Part shown: piece by piece, positions 9,832 through 18,442 of the stretch | Numbering within the stretch: the first letter of the stretch is position 1 | Layout: every line of letters starts with the position of its first letter | Notes under the pieces: generated by a model | The model's database searches: none | What the model was told of the DNA's origin: nothing | What the model saw: the letters and a program-made list of their open reading frames with translations, nothing else | Assembly: GCF_004104375.1 (NCBI RefSeq) | Contig: NZ_QOVM01000001.1 | Location: 806,001 to 870,000, forward strand | Reading direction: 5' to 3' | DNA: 64,000 nt | Origin: Leeuwenhoekiella aequorea | GTDB lineage: Bacteria; Bacteroidota; Bacteroidia; Flavobacteriales; Flavobacteriaceae | Program-made: the position numbers and the translations under genes

Positions 9832-11004
9832 TTAAACGCTTTCGGTACGAAGTAGTAACTGTTTTCTATGATAGATTACTCCTATTGATAGACCCACACC
9901 ACATAAAGCAAGTATAGCGCCTACAAGTTCTGGGGATGTATAACCATAACCAGCTGCGATAGGTAAACCACCCAGAAACGCTCCAAGTGCATTGGCTACA
10001 TTAAACGCTGCCTGATTTACAGAGGAAGCTAGCATCTCAGACTCTTTTGCAGATTTAATCATAAGCATCTGTATAGATGGAGCTGTTGAAAAGGCAAATG
10101 CTCCCGTAACAAATACCATTATTAACATCATCCATTGTATAGGTGCTATAAAATATATAGTAATTAAGCAGAGAGTCATTACACTAAGAAGTATCGCCGT
10201 TGCCTTTATAGGAGAAAATTTATCTGCTAATTTGCCGCCCAATACATTTCCAAAAGTCATTCCCAGACCCGCGAGCATTAGTATAAATATCACCATACCG
10301 TCATCAAAATTACTCACTTCGGTAAGTAAGGGAGTTATGTAACTATACCACGCAAAAAAACCACCGGTTCCTATAGCAGTAATACCGAGAATTAACCAAA
10401 GCTCTGCTCGCTTAAAGATCTTTAAGGCGTCTTTAATAGGGATAGGAGTATTTTTTTCTATTTTGGGTAACCAGAAAAGAATGGCCAATACAGTGATTAT
10501 CCCTACTGCTACAACAATCATAAATGTATAACGCCAGGATATATTATGGCCTACGTATGTGCCTAACGGAATGCCGATAATGTTTGCTACGGTTAATCCA
10601 CTAAACATCATTGCAACTGCACTGGCAGCTTTTTCTTTAGGGACAAGTCTACTGGCTACAACAGCTCCCACTCCAAAAAAGGCTCCATGAGGTAGCCCAG
10701 AAAGCAAACGGGAGAGAAACATAAAGTTGTAAGAATTAGCAAATATTGATAGCGAATTAAAAATTGTAAACGCTACCATAAGAGCAAGCAATATTTTTTT
10801 AGGAGAATAGTTTCCAGCTATTGCCACCAGTATGGGGGCACCTATTACAACACCAAGCGCGTAAGCCGATATAAAATGCCCAGCTTGAGGGATGCTTATG
10901 TTGAGGTCATTAGCAACATCAGGTAAAATACCCATCATAACAAATTCGGTCATTCCTATTCCAAAACCACCTATTGCAAGGGCTATTAGACTCTTTTTAA
11001 ACAT
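9832..11004 (-). CDS. MFS transporter, AraJ/arabinose-efflux-like
   Basis: A 390-residue inner-membrane protein with about 12 hydrophobic segments. It begins GGFGIGMTEFVMMGILPDVA, a start typical of the AraJ/YdhP drug:H+ antiporter group of the major facilitator superfamily. Loop 2-3 and the second half are normal in length. The substrate cannot be inferred, and sugar, purine or drug efflux are all possible. A TAnnTTTG promoter element lies about 50 bases upstream of the ATG. Confidence 0.9.
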   Translation of the reverse strand: MFKKSLIALAIGGFGIGMTEFVMMGILPDVANDLNISIPQAGHFISAYALGVVIGAPILVAIAGNYSPKKILLALMVAFTIFNSLSIFANSYNFMFLSRLLSGLPHGAFFGVGAVVASRLVPKEKAASAVAMMFSGLTVANIIGIPLGTYVGHNISWRYTFMIVVAVGIITVLAILFWLPKIEKNTPIPIKDALKIFKRAELWLILGITAIGTGGFFAWYSYITPLLTEVSNFDDGMVIFILMLAGLGMTFGNVLGGKLADKFSPIKATAILLSVMTLCLITIYFIAPIQWMMLIMVFVTGAFAFSTAPSIQMLMIKSAKESEMLASSVNQAAFNVANALGAFLGGLPIAAGYGYTSPELVGAILALCGVGLSIGVIYHRKQLLLRTESV

Positions 11005-11053
11005 AATACTGTTTTAAATTACCATTAATACAATGAGAATGGATAGTATCGCG

Positions 11054-11061
11054 CAAATATA
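11054..11061 (-). promoter_or_regulatory. Bacteroidota -7 promoter element (TATATTTG) of the MFS gene
   Basis: On the minus strand the bases read TATATTTG, matching the TAnnTTTG consensus, about 50 bases before the ATG at 11004. I see no clear TTG at the usual -33 position, so the match is one-sided. Confidence 0.5.
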
Positions 11062-11144
11062 TGATAGATTTTAGGGCTGAAACTATGTTTGCTTAACCGA
11101 TTTAGTTAGTTAATTGTAGTAGAGGTAATGTAATAAAAATGATT

Positions 11145-12251
11145 TTAGATTTGTTTTCGTACTTTGAAAGTTATGATGAAAGTCGTTCCGACATTAAGCT
11201 GACTTGAAACATCAATTGTTCCCCCAAGACTGGTAACGTGATTATAAACTAAATAAAGTCCTATTCCTTTACCATCGATTTCAGCACTTGGATTGAAGCG
11301 TTGATGAAGTTTAAAAAGATTCTCTCCTGCTTTTTCTAGATCGATTCCTATTCCATTATCACTAAATATCAATTGAACATTATTTCCGCTCTTTTTTGAA
11401 GAAATTCTAATAATCGGACTTACACCAGATCGGGCATATTTAATAGCATTAGTGATAATATTCAAAAAAATACTTTGGAGGTAATCTGGTGAATAAACGA
11501 CACTTGGAGCCTCACTAAAATCAGTGAGAAATATTACTTGATCTTTACGTATTAATTCATTTATAGCGTTCTTAGTTTTATTTAAAACATCATCAAACTT
11601 GATTTCTATAAGATCCAGGATCAGTCGGTCTTTCTTAATCCATTTCTCCATATAGGAGCTAATGATTTCATTCAGATTTTGAGTAGATAATTTTAAAAGC
11701 GCAATATATTCTGCGACTTCTGGGTTTTCAATAGCACTGTCATCTAAAAGTTGATGTAAGGCCAGAAGATTACTTAGTGGAGATCTCAAATCATGGGAAC
11801 TAGAATAGTTAAAATGCTTGAGGTCTTTATTCGTCTCATTTAATGTCTGCAACAACCTATTGCGTTCAATTTCTATATTCTTCTTAACTGTCACATCTTT
11901 AGCAACTGCATACACTACCTGCTCATTTTGTAATGCAATTGAAGACCAGCTCAACCATATGATAGCGCCATTTTTATGCTGGTACCGGTTTTCAAAATGA
12001 GTAAGAAGATTGCTTTTAAGTAAGTTTTCCCGTTTTGATTTTGTTATTGCCCGATCTGCCTGAACAATAAATTCTGAAATAGGTTTGGCAAACAATTCAG
12101 CTTCAGTATATCCCAATGTGTTTATAAAAGAAGGGTTGACTTTTTTAAAGTATCCGTCAAAACCGGCTACACACATTAAGTCTGGAGAAAGCTCAAAGAA
12201 ATATTCAAGATTTAAATCTGATTTATCAGTAAACTTTTCTTCAGTGTGCAT
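11145..12251 (-). CDS. PAS-domain sensor histidine kinase, soluble
   Basis: A 368-residue kinase with no membrane segment. Residues about 15-125 form a PAS domain plus PAC region (LEYFFELSPDLMCVAGFDG ... VAKDVTVKK). A dimerisation and phosphotransfer helix with His153 in SSHDLRSPLSN follows. The ATP-binding domain has the N box (LNIITNAIKYA), G1 (SDNGIGID) and G2 (GKGIGLYLV). It should sense an intracellular signal and phosphorylate an unlinked response regulator, since none is encoded nearby. Its ATG follows the stop of the small membrane protein gene by one base, which indicates translational coupling. Confidence 0.92.
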   Translation of the reverse strand: MHTEEKFTDKSDLNLEYFFELSPDLMCVAGFDGYFKKVNPSFINTLGYTEAELFAKPISEFIVQADRAITKSKRENLLKSNLLTHFENRYQHKNGAIIWLSWSSIALQNEQVVYAVAKDVTVKKNIEIERNRLLQTLNETNKDLKHFNYSSSHDLRSPLSNLLALHQLLDDSAIENPEVAEYIALLKLSTQNLNEIISSYMEKWIKKDRLILDLIEIKFDDVLNKTKNAINELIRKDQVIFLTDFSEAPSVVYSPDYLQSIFLNIITNAIKYARSGVSPIIRISSKKSGNNVQLIFSDNGIGIDLEKAGENLFKLHQRFNPSAEIDGKGIGLYLVYNHVTSLGGTIDVSSQLNVGTTFIITFKVRKQI

Positions 12252-12252
12252 A

Positions 12253-12681
12253 TTAATTACTGTAAAGGTCTGGGGTTATTTTTAATGTAACTGCCGGTAA
12301 ACTATCATATCCAAAATAATGATAGTAAAGTGTAATTTTCTTTTCTCTAAAGTAATCCATTTCCGGATTATTTTTTAAACGTGCAATGAGTGCTGGTTTC
12401 ACATATTTTGTAACGGTGTCCTTATTAACAGCATCAGATCTGTAAATAAGCGTATAGTAATATGCAAAGCTATTTTTATTCATTGCAACAGCACTGTCAA
12501 GAGTAGTCTCCTCATCCAGTTGCAAAGGTGTTTGAGTATTAATATAGGCAGCTTCTTTTTGTAGCGATTGAAAAATATCTGATTTATCTCGTAACAGGTA
12601 CTGAATCACCAAAAATGAAATTACCGCAGTAGGAATTGCTACTACTGCGGTAATTAAGATTTTTTTAAATGTTGTAGTCAT
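12253..12681 (-). CDS. Small membrane-anchored protein, unknown function
   Basis: A 142-residue protein if the ATG at 12681 is used. An upstream in-frame start at 12744 would overlap the carboxylase gene by 59 bases, so I prefer 12681, which gives the natural N-terminus MTTTFKKILI. A single membrane helix (about residues 8-29) is followed by a polar domain (about 33-142) with many Tyr residues near the end (LYYHYFGYD). I do not recognise the family. It lies 4 bases after the carboxylase stop and 1 base before the PAS kinase, so the three genes form one operon. An envelope input to the kinase is an inference only. Confidence 0.75.
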   Translation of the reverse strand: MTTTFKKILITAVVAIPTAVISFLVIQYLLRDKSDIFQSLQKEAAYINTQTPLQLDEETTLDSAVAMNKNSFAYYYTLIYRSDAVNKDTVTKYVKPALIARLKNNPEMDYFREKKITLYYHYFGYDSLPAVTLKITPDLYSN

Positions 12682-12685
12682 CAAA

Positions 12686-14314
12686 TTACACTTGAATAAT
12701 CCCCAAGTTAAATTTTTTCTGAATAGGTGCGTGATTTGCAGCATTAATTCCTGTTGAAATCCATTTTCGCGTATCTAACGGATCTATAATCGCATCCGTC
12801 CAAATACGTGATGCAGCATAATATGGAGAAACCTGCTCATCATAACGCGCTTTGATTCGGTCGTAGAGTTCTTTCTCTACTTCTTCAGTAATTTCTTTTC
12901 CTTGTTTCTTTAGAGACGCAGTTTCTATTTGTAAAAGAACTTTTGCAGCACTATTACCACTCATTACTGCTAATTCCGCCGAAGGCCAAGCTACAATTAA
13001 TCTGGGGTCATAAGCTTTACCGCACATCGCATAGTTTCCTGCACCATACGAATTGCCAATTACAATGGTGAATTTTGGCACTACAGAATTACTTACTGCA
13101 TTAACCATTTTAGCACCATCCTTTATAATACCGCCATGCTCACTTTTGCTACCTACCATAAACCCGGTAACATCTTGAAGAAAAACAAGAGGAATTTTTT
13201 TCTGGTTACAATTAGCTATAAATCGAGTTGCTTTATCTGCGCTATCGCTATAAATCACACCACCAAATTGCATTTCACCATTTTTAGTTTTCACTATTTT
13301 ACGCTGATTGGCAACAATACCTACTGCCCACCCATCAATACGGGCATAAGCAGTAATTAGAGTTTGACCGTATGCTTCTTTGTATTCTTCAAATTCAGAA
13401 TTATCAACTAATCGTTTTATGATATCTTTCATATCATATTGATCGCTCCGTTTAGCCGGTAAGATGCCATAGATATCTTTAGGGTCTTCTGTAGGTTTTG
13501 AAGATTTAATGCGATTAAATCCTGCCTTATCAAAATCTCCTATTTTACCCATAATATTTTTTATTCGGGTAAGTGCGTCCTTGTCGTCAAGTGCTTTATA
13601 ATCTGTAACACCACTAATTTCGCAATGGGTAGTAGCTCCTCCTAAGGTTTCATTATCTATCGATTCACCTATTGCAGCTTTAACTAAATAGCTACCTGCT
13701 AAAAAAATGCTACCGGTTTTATCAACGATCATAGCTTCATCGCTCATAATAGGTAAGTATGCCCCACCGGCGACACAGCTACCCATTATTGCACTTATTT
13801 GAGTAATTCCCATACTACTCATTACGGCATTATTCCTAAAAATACGGCCAAAATGCTCTTTATCTGGGAATATCTCGTCTTGCATAGGCAGGTAAACTCC
13901 AGCGCTATCAACCAAGTATATTATAGGAAGATTATTTTCTATGCTTAACTCCTGGGCTCTTAAATTTTTCTTTCCAGTTATGGGAAACCAAGCGCCTGCT
14001 TTCACGGTAGCATCATTAGCAACAACTATACATAACTTGCCACTCACTTCCCCTATTTTAACAACGACACCACCACTGGGACAACCCCCGTGCTCTTCAT
14101 ACATACCGTCACCCGCAAAAGCAGCTATTTCTATTGCTTTCTCCGAGTTGTCCAGTAAAAAATTTATACGTTCTCTAGCGGTAAGCTTACCAGCGTTGTG
14201 GTGTTTTTCTATACGTTTTTCACCACCACCTAATTTTACTTTAGCGAAGCGTCTTTTTAAATCAGATACGAGAAGTTTATTATGGTCTTCGTTTTTGTTA
14301 AATTTTATATCCAT
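12686..14314 (-). CDS. Acyl-CoA carboxylase carboxyltransferase (beta) subunit, methylcrotonyl-CoA type
   Basis: A 542-residue carboxyltransferase with two crotonase-like halves. It transfers CO2 from carboxybiotin to an acyl-CoA. Features include GGCPSGGVVVKIGEV, an oxyanion/CoA loop at MGSCVAGGAYLP, and the second-half segment QDVTGFMVGSKSEHGG with GNSYGAGNYAMCG. The QDxxGFMVG and C-terminal DPLDTRKW segments resemble the 3-methylcrotonyl-CoA carboxylase beta subunit of leucine breakdown more than the propionyl-CoA enzyme. No biotin carboxylase subunit gene is adjacent, so the partner must be encoded elsewhere. Confidence 0.9.
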   Translation of the reverse strand: MDIKFNKNEDHNKLLVSDLKRRFAKVKLGGGEKRIEKHHNAGKLTARERINFLLDNSEKAIEIAAFAGDGMYEEHGGCPSGGVVVKIGEVSGKLCIVVANDATVKAGAWFPITGKKNLRAQELSIENNLPIIYLVDSAGVYLPMQDEIFPDKEHFGRIFRNNAVMSSMGITQISAIMGSCVAGGAYLPIMSDEAMIVDKTGSIFLAGSYLVKAAIGESIDNETLGGATTHCEISGVTDYKALDDKDALTRIKNIMGKIGDFDKAGFNRIKSSKPTEDPKDIYGILPAKRSDQYDMKDIIKRLVDNSEFEEYKEAYGQTLITAYARIDGWAVGIVANQRKIVKTKNGEMQFGGVIYSDSADKATRFIANCNQKKIPLVFLQDVTGFMVGSKSEHGGIIKDGAKMVNAVSNSVVPKFTIVIGNSYGAGNYAMCGKAYDPRLIVAWPSAELAVMSGNSAAKVLLQIETASLKKQGKEITEEVEKELYDRIKARYDEQVSPYYAASRIWTDAIIDPLDTRKWISTGINAANHAPIQKKFNLGIIQV

Positions 14315-14420
14315 TCAATACGTGTATTATGTTCAGATCAAGCTAATAACTGAAAAGAAAAGCCCTTATTATAAGAGCTGATTACTTGCAGAACAGGGCC
14401 TGATTGTATAGTAACGAAAA

Positions 14421-14438
14421 TACGAAATCGCTTTCGTA
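14421..14438. promoter_or_regulatory. Operator-like inverted repeat upstream of the carboxylase operon
   Basis: A 7-bp perfect inverted repeat (TACGAAA - TCGC - TTTCGTA) lies about 105 bases before the carboxylase start and about 165 bases before the divergent small membrane gene. It could be a regulator-binding site, but no regulator gene is adjacent and I cannot name a cognate family. The rest of the 290-base divergent spacer shows nothing else clear. Confidence 0.4.
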
Positions 14439-14604
14439 ACTTCGGTTATATTTAAATGAAAAAAAGGCGATATTTGCTTTTTGCATTATATTCCTGATTG
14501 TAGCTGCGTTGCAAAAAGAAAAACTTATACTTAGATTATATATCCAACGCAGTATTTAATAAATCTTTCAGTTTCTCGATGTTTGCAAATTAAATCTATT
14601 ACTC

Positions 14605-14784
14605 ATGATGAATAAAAATACAGTACTTAGTTGGGCAACTTTTATAATGATAGTTGTGGGACTGGCACTTATAGCATTAGGTGCTTTTAGATATAATGAA
14701 ATTGCAGGTTATGGTTTTGCTGCTGTGGGTATTGGCTTTTTTGCCATTGCCTGGGTTTTCAACGCATTAAAGGGACGGGTTTAA
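14605..14784 (+). CDS. Small two-helix membrane protein (CAL67264-like)
   Basis: A 59-residue protein too short for a standard ORF list. It begins with two Met codons (14605 and 14608), followed by NKNTVLSWATFIMIVVGLAL. Two hydrophobic helices (about residues 10-28 and 36-54) flank a short RYNEIAGYG loop, and the C-terminus is KGRV. It resembles a small membrane protein family of Bacteroidota that I recall as CAL67264. Its function is unknown. The last A of its TAA stop is the first base of the DinB start codon, so the two are translationally coupled. Confidence 0.75.
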   Translation: MMNKNTVLSWATFIMIVVGLALIALGAFRYNEIAGYGFAAVGIGFFAIAWVFNALKGRV

Positions 14785-15254
14785 TGATAGAAAATACGAT
14801 CAAAGACCAACTTTTAAAACATCTCAAAGGGGGCGAAGCATTCATCTCTATTGATGAATTGCTTGAAAAAATAAGTTTTAAAAGTATAGGTGATCGTCCG
14901 GTAGGTCTTCCATATTCATTTTATGAAATTTTCTATCACATACGTTTTGCACAACGGGATATTCTCGATTTCTGCATTTCAGAAAATTATATACTTCCTA
15001 ATTGGCCAGCAGATTACTGGCCATTAGAAAATACTGCTAGTTCAAAAAAAGAATGGAAAGAACTTAAAGAAAATTTTATTTCAGAACGTTCTGCCCTTTC
15101 AAATTTTATTGAACAGGAAGATGTTGATTTATTAGCTGTGGCAAAACACGGTGAAAAACAGTCTGTACTTCGAGAGCTAATGCTTGTTGTAGAGCATAAT
15201 GCTTATCATACCGGTCAATTAGCACTTATATTAAGACTGTTGGGTCTGCACTAG
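14784..15254 (+). CDS. DinB family protein
   Basis: A 156-residue four-helix protein of the DinB/YfiT-like putative metalloenzyme superfamily. Metal-ligand histidines appear in FYEIFYHIRFAQRD (about residue 50) and in HNAYHTGQLALILRLLG near the C-terminus. Members include thiol transferases and many proteins of unknown activity. No substrate can be inferred here. It overlaps the small membrane gene upstream by one base. Its TAG stop lies in a CTAG that is also the stop of the convergent oxidase gene. Confidence 0.88.
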   Translation: MIENTIKDQLLKHLKGGEAFISIDELLEKISFKSIGDRPVGLPYSFYEIFYHIRFAQRDILDFCISENYILPNWPADYWPLENTASSKKEWKELKENFISERSALSNFIEQEDVDLLAVAKHGEKQSVLRELMLVVEHNAYHTGQLALILRLLGLH

Positions 15255-17428
15255 GCTACTTCAATTTTTGTTTTCATTATTTTTTCGGGTGTAATAGGTA
15301 GGTCACGTACGCGTTTGCCGGTGGCATTAAATACTGCATTTGCAATTGCTGCAGCGATGCTGGTGATTCCTAATTCACCTATACCTTTAACTCCCATAGG
15401 ATTAGCGATATAATCATCTTCTGGTAAAAAGATTACATCAATTTTACCTAAATCTAAGTTTACAGGCACGTGATAATCTGCAAAAGAACGCGTGATGAAA
15501 TTTCCGTGGTTAGGTTCAACTTGCGAATGTTCGGTTAATGCTTGTCCTACACCCCAGGTAATACCTCCTATAATTTGACCATATGCGGTTTTTGGGTTCA
15601 GTATTTTTCCTGCAGATCCAACATTTACAAAGTGTTCAAGGCGCACCATACCACTATACTCATCAACCCACACTTCACAGAAGTTGGCGCCAAATGAATA
15701 CACCGAATAATTCTCAAATTCTTCAGTAGGACCTGCCGTTCCTTTTGCTTCAAATTCAGTTAAATCAGCCTTCTTCATTAATTCTATCACCGAAAGATCT
15801 TCACTGGTACTCGCTAATGTCTTAAGGGTGCTTATGGCATTGTCACAAGCTACTTTTACACCATTTGTATAGGATGCAGCACCCCAGGAGCCACCCGATC
15901 CAGGTGTTTTTGGAAATTTTGAATCTCCTAACTCGACACTTATTTGTTCTAATGGGATATCAAGATATTCTGAAATAGTTTGCCCAATGATAGTGTAACT
16001 TCCGGTGCCTATATCGGTAGCATCTGTTTGTACAGTTACTTGCACTTTATCGTTGTCTAGTTTTAACTTTATAAGCGCAGAGCTTTCCATATAGGGCGAT
16101 TGTCTAGAAGAACCACTCATACCGTAGCCTACTAACCAATTTTCTTTTTTAGTATGTCCGGGTGTAGGTTTCCATTTATTTTTCCAGTCAAATTTCTCTG
16201 CCCCTATGCGTATACATTCTACAAACTGTCTCGATGAGAACGGTTTGTCAACGCTAAGATCGTGCTGTGTATCATTTTTAATACGGAATTCTGCCGGATC
16301 CATTTGTAATTTATAAGCTAGTTCATCCATTGCAGATTCTAGCGCAAAACTTCCAGGAGCTTCACCGGGAGCTCGCATCCATCTCGGGGATGGTAGATTT
16401 AATTTCATTAGTTTATGAGTAACTAATGAGTTTGGAGTGTTATAGAGTGTTTGTGATATAGCGCCACAAGGTTCCTGAAATTCTTCATAAGTAGATGTAG
16501 CCGCTGAGGTCTCATGTGATAATGCAGTGAGGTTACCTTCTTTATCTGCTCCCAGACGCATATGTTGTCTGTTATGCTGTCTAAAACCTACTGCTGTAAA
16601 CATCTCGTGTCGCGTTACAGTTAGTTGTACAGGTCTCCCGATCATTTTAGAAGCCATTATTCCTAAAGTTCCGTGCTCTCGTAATTGCAATTTAGAACCA
16701 AATCCTCCACCTACGTAGGGTGTAATAACACGCACGTTATCTTCTGGAATTTCAAAAGTATCTGCAATTGTTTTCACGGCGTGAGCTACTATTTGTGTAG
16801 AGGCATAAGCAATAACTTTATCCCCTTCCCAAGTTGCTATTATATTGTGAAGCTCCATGGGGTGATGGTGTTCTACAGGAGTGTTGTAGGTAACATCAAT
16901 GGTTTTGTAAGCATCCTTAAGTCCTTTCTCTACATCGCCCCATTGCGTATTTGTTTTGGCTTTATCGTTGATTTCTTTGGGCATGTAGAGTTCGTCTAAA
17001 TGCTCATCAAAAATAAATTTCGGCTCGCTTTTAGCGTAGGTAACTTTGACTAGATTAGCAGCATATCGAGCTTGCTCAAAGGTTTCGGCTACTACCACGC
17101 CTATATATTCTCCATAGTAATGTACATCTGGGGTTTGAAGACTAGGAGAGATACTTTTTGTGTCTGGTTCTTCAAAGCGCCCACCGTAACCTTTAAGTTT
17201 TAAAGCATTTTCGTGGGTTATAATTTTAATCACGCCCTCTTGTTTTTCGGCCAATGAAGTGTCAATGCTCGTTATTTTTCCAGCTGATATCGTACTTTGT
17301 ATTCCTTGGGCAAAAGCTAAATTATCAATAGCAAATTCTGAAGAATATTTTGCCTTACCCATTACCTTTAAAGCACCTTCTAAACGATTTACTGAAGCGC
17401 CTGTTTTTGATTTTGTTTGATCTTTCAT
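15251..17428 (-). CDS. Molybdopterin-binding subunit of a xanthine dehydrogenase/aldehyde oxidase family enzyme (PaoC-like)
   Basis: A 725-residue catalytic subunit that binds the molybdenum cofactor. Recognisable parts are the N-terminal a/b hammerhead domain, the GGGFGSK cofactor loop, RAPGEAPGSFALESAMDELA, GSGGSWG, and the conserved active-site Glu685 in KGIGELGITS near the C-terminus. The best comparison is E. coli PaoC (YagR), part of a periplasmic aldehyde oxidoreductase that detoxifies aromatic aldehydes. It has no export signal of its own and would leave the cell with the Tat signal of the Fe-S subunit. It ends a three-gene operon with the FAD subunit (9-base gap). Confidence 0.9.
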   Translation of the reverse strand: MKDQTKSKTGASVNRLEGALKVMGKAKYSSEFAIDNLAFAQGIQSTISAGKITSIDTSLAEKQEGVIKIITHENALKLKGYGGRFEEPDTKSISPSLQTPDVHYYGEYIGVVVAETFEQARYAANLVKVTYAKSEPKFIFDEHLDELYMPKEINDKAKTNTQWGDVEKGLKDAYKTIDVTYNTPVEHHHPMELHNIIATWEGDKVIAYASTQIVAHAVKTIADTFEIPEDNVRVITPYVGGGFGSKLQLREHGTLGIMASKMIGRPVQLTVTRHEMFTAVGFRQHNRQHMRLGADKEGNLTALSHETSAATSTYEEFQEPCGAISQTLYNTPNSLVTHKLMKLNLPSPRWMRAPGEAPGSFALESAMDELAYKLQMDPAEFRIKNDTQHDLSVDKPFSSRQFVECIRIGAEKFDWKNKWKPTPGHTKKENWLVGYGMSGSSRQSPYMESSALIKLKLDNDKVQVTVQTDATDIGTGSYTIIGQTISEYLDIPLEQISVELGDSKFPKTPGSGGSWGAASYTNGVKVACDNAISTLKTLASTSEDLSVIELMKKADLTEFEAKGTAGPTEEFENYSVYSFGANFCEVWVDEYSGMVRLEHFVNVGSAGKILNPKTAYGQIIGGITWGVGQALTEHSQVEPNHGNFITRSFADYHVPVNLDLGKIDVIFLPEDDYIANPMGVKGIGELGITSIAAAIANAVFNATGKRVRDLPITPEKIMKTKIEVA

Positions 17429-17437
17429 ATACCGGTT

Positions 17438-18427
17438 TTAACTTCTAGAGGTTGCTTGTAAAAGTGCACGAACGAGCGTTTTTTTTGCAAGTTCAATCTT
17501 ATACGCGTTATGTTTTAAAGGTTTTGCATCTTGCAAGGCTAACTCTGCAGCCTGCTCAAAAACTTCTTTAGTGGCTTCTTTTCCTATTAAAAATTGTTCA
17601 ACCTTTTCTAGTTTCCAGGGTTTATGAGCAACTTTTCCTAATGCTAGACCCGCTTTTCGTATTGTTTTACCGTCAAGTTGCAATCCTACTGCGGCTGAAA
17701 CCAAGGCAAAAGCATAACTAGAGCGCTCTCTAACTTTTAAATAATAATAATGAGTAGGGAATTCTGATTTTGGTAATTCTATACTGGTAATTAATTCTGA
17801 ATCACTAAGTGTTGTATCTTTTTCCGGACGATCTTCTGGAAGTCTGTGAAATTCGGTAAAAGGAATCCTGCGAGATTCTCCATTTTCACTTTGAACAACC
17901 ACTGTAGCATTTAAAGCCGCGAGAGCGACACTCATATCTGAAGGATGTGTTGCTACACAAGATTCGCTCCATCCAAAAATGGCATGCTTGCTATTCTCAC
18001 CATCCAAAGCGCCACAACCCGTACCGGGTTCACGCTTATTGCACGGCATTGAAGTTTCAAAATAGTATGGACAACGCGTGCGCTGTAGCAAATTACCGCC
18101 ATTAGTTGCCATATTGCGTATTTGCTCTGTAGCCGCAGCTAAAATGGCCATTGATAAAAGCGGATATTTGTTTTTAACTTCAGTATTATTAGCGGTGTGC
18201 GTGTTACTCATCATTGCACCTAATGCGAGTCCGCCTTCAGAAGTGGATTTAATATCTTTATATGGAAGATCTGCAACTTCTATTAAATGCTCGGGACGTT
18301 TTACATCTTCCTTCATTAAATCGAGAAGATTTGTTCCTCCACCAAGATAATGTGTTTCCTTATTTTTAGTATGTTGTACTACAGCTTGAGAAGCAGATTG
18401 TGCACTATAAAATTCAAATGGTCTCAT
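17438..18427 (-). CDS. FAD-binding subunit of a xanthine dehydrogenase/aldehyde oxidase family enzyme (PaoB-like)
   Basis: A 329-residue CO-dehydrogenase flavoprotein-like subunit. The FAD pyrophosphate loop YLGGGTNLLDLMKED is near residue 27, and a second FAD motif TNGGNLLQRTRCPYYF is near 108. Several Cys residues (TRCPYYFETSMPCNKREPGTGCGALDGE) match the extra 4Fe-4S-binding insertion known in PaoB. It would pass electrons from the 2Fe-2S centres to the final acceptor. It lies between the Fe-S gene (15-base gap) and the molybdenum subunit gene. Confidence 0.9.
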   Translation of the reverse strand: MRPFEFYSAQSASQAVVQHTKNKETHYLGGGTNLLDLMKEDVKRPEHLIEVADLPYKDIKSTSEGGLALGAMMSNTHTANNTEVKNKYPLLSMAILAAATEQIRNMATNGGNLLQRTRCPYYFETSMPCNKREPGTGCGALDGENSKHAIFGWSESCVATHPSDMSVALAALNATVVVQSENGESRRIPFTEFHRLPEDRPEKDTTLSDSELITSIELPKSEFPTHYYYLKVRERSSYAFALVSAAVGLQLDGKTIRKAGLALGKVAHKPWKLEKVEQFLIGKEATKEVFEQAAELALQDAKPLKHNAYKIELAKKTLVRALLQATSRS

Positions 18428-18442
18428 TGGTTTATTTTTTAG

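Noticed and set aside
12682-12744. A 21-residue longer start of the small membrane protein
   Set aside because: It would overlap the carboxylase C-terminus. The ATG at 12681 gives a normal membrane-anchor N-terminus.
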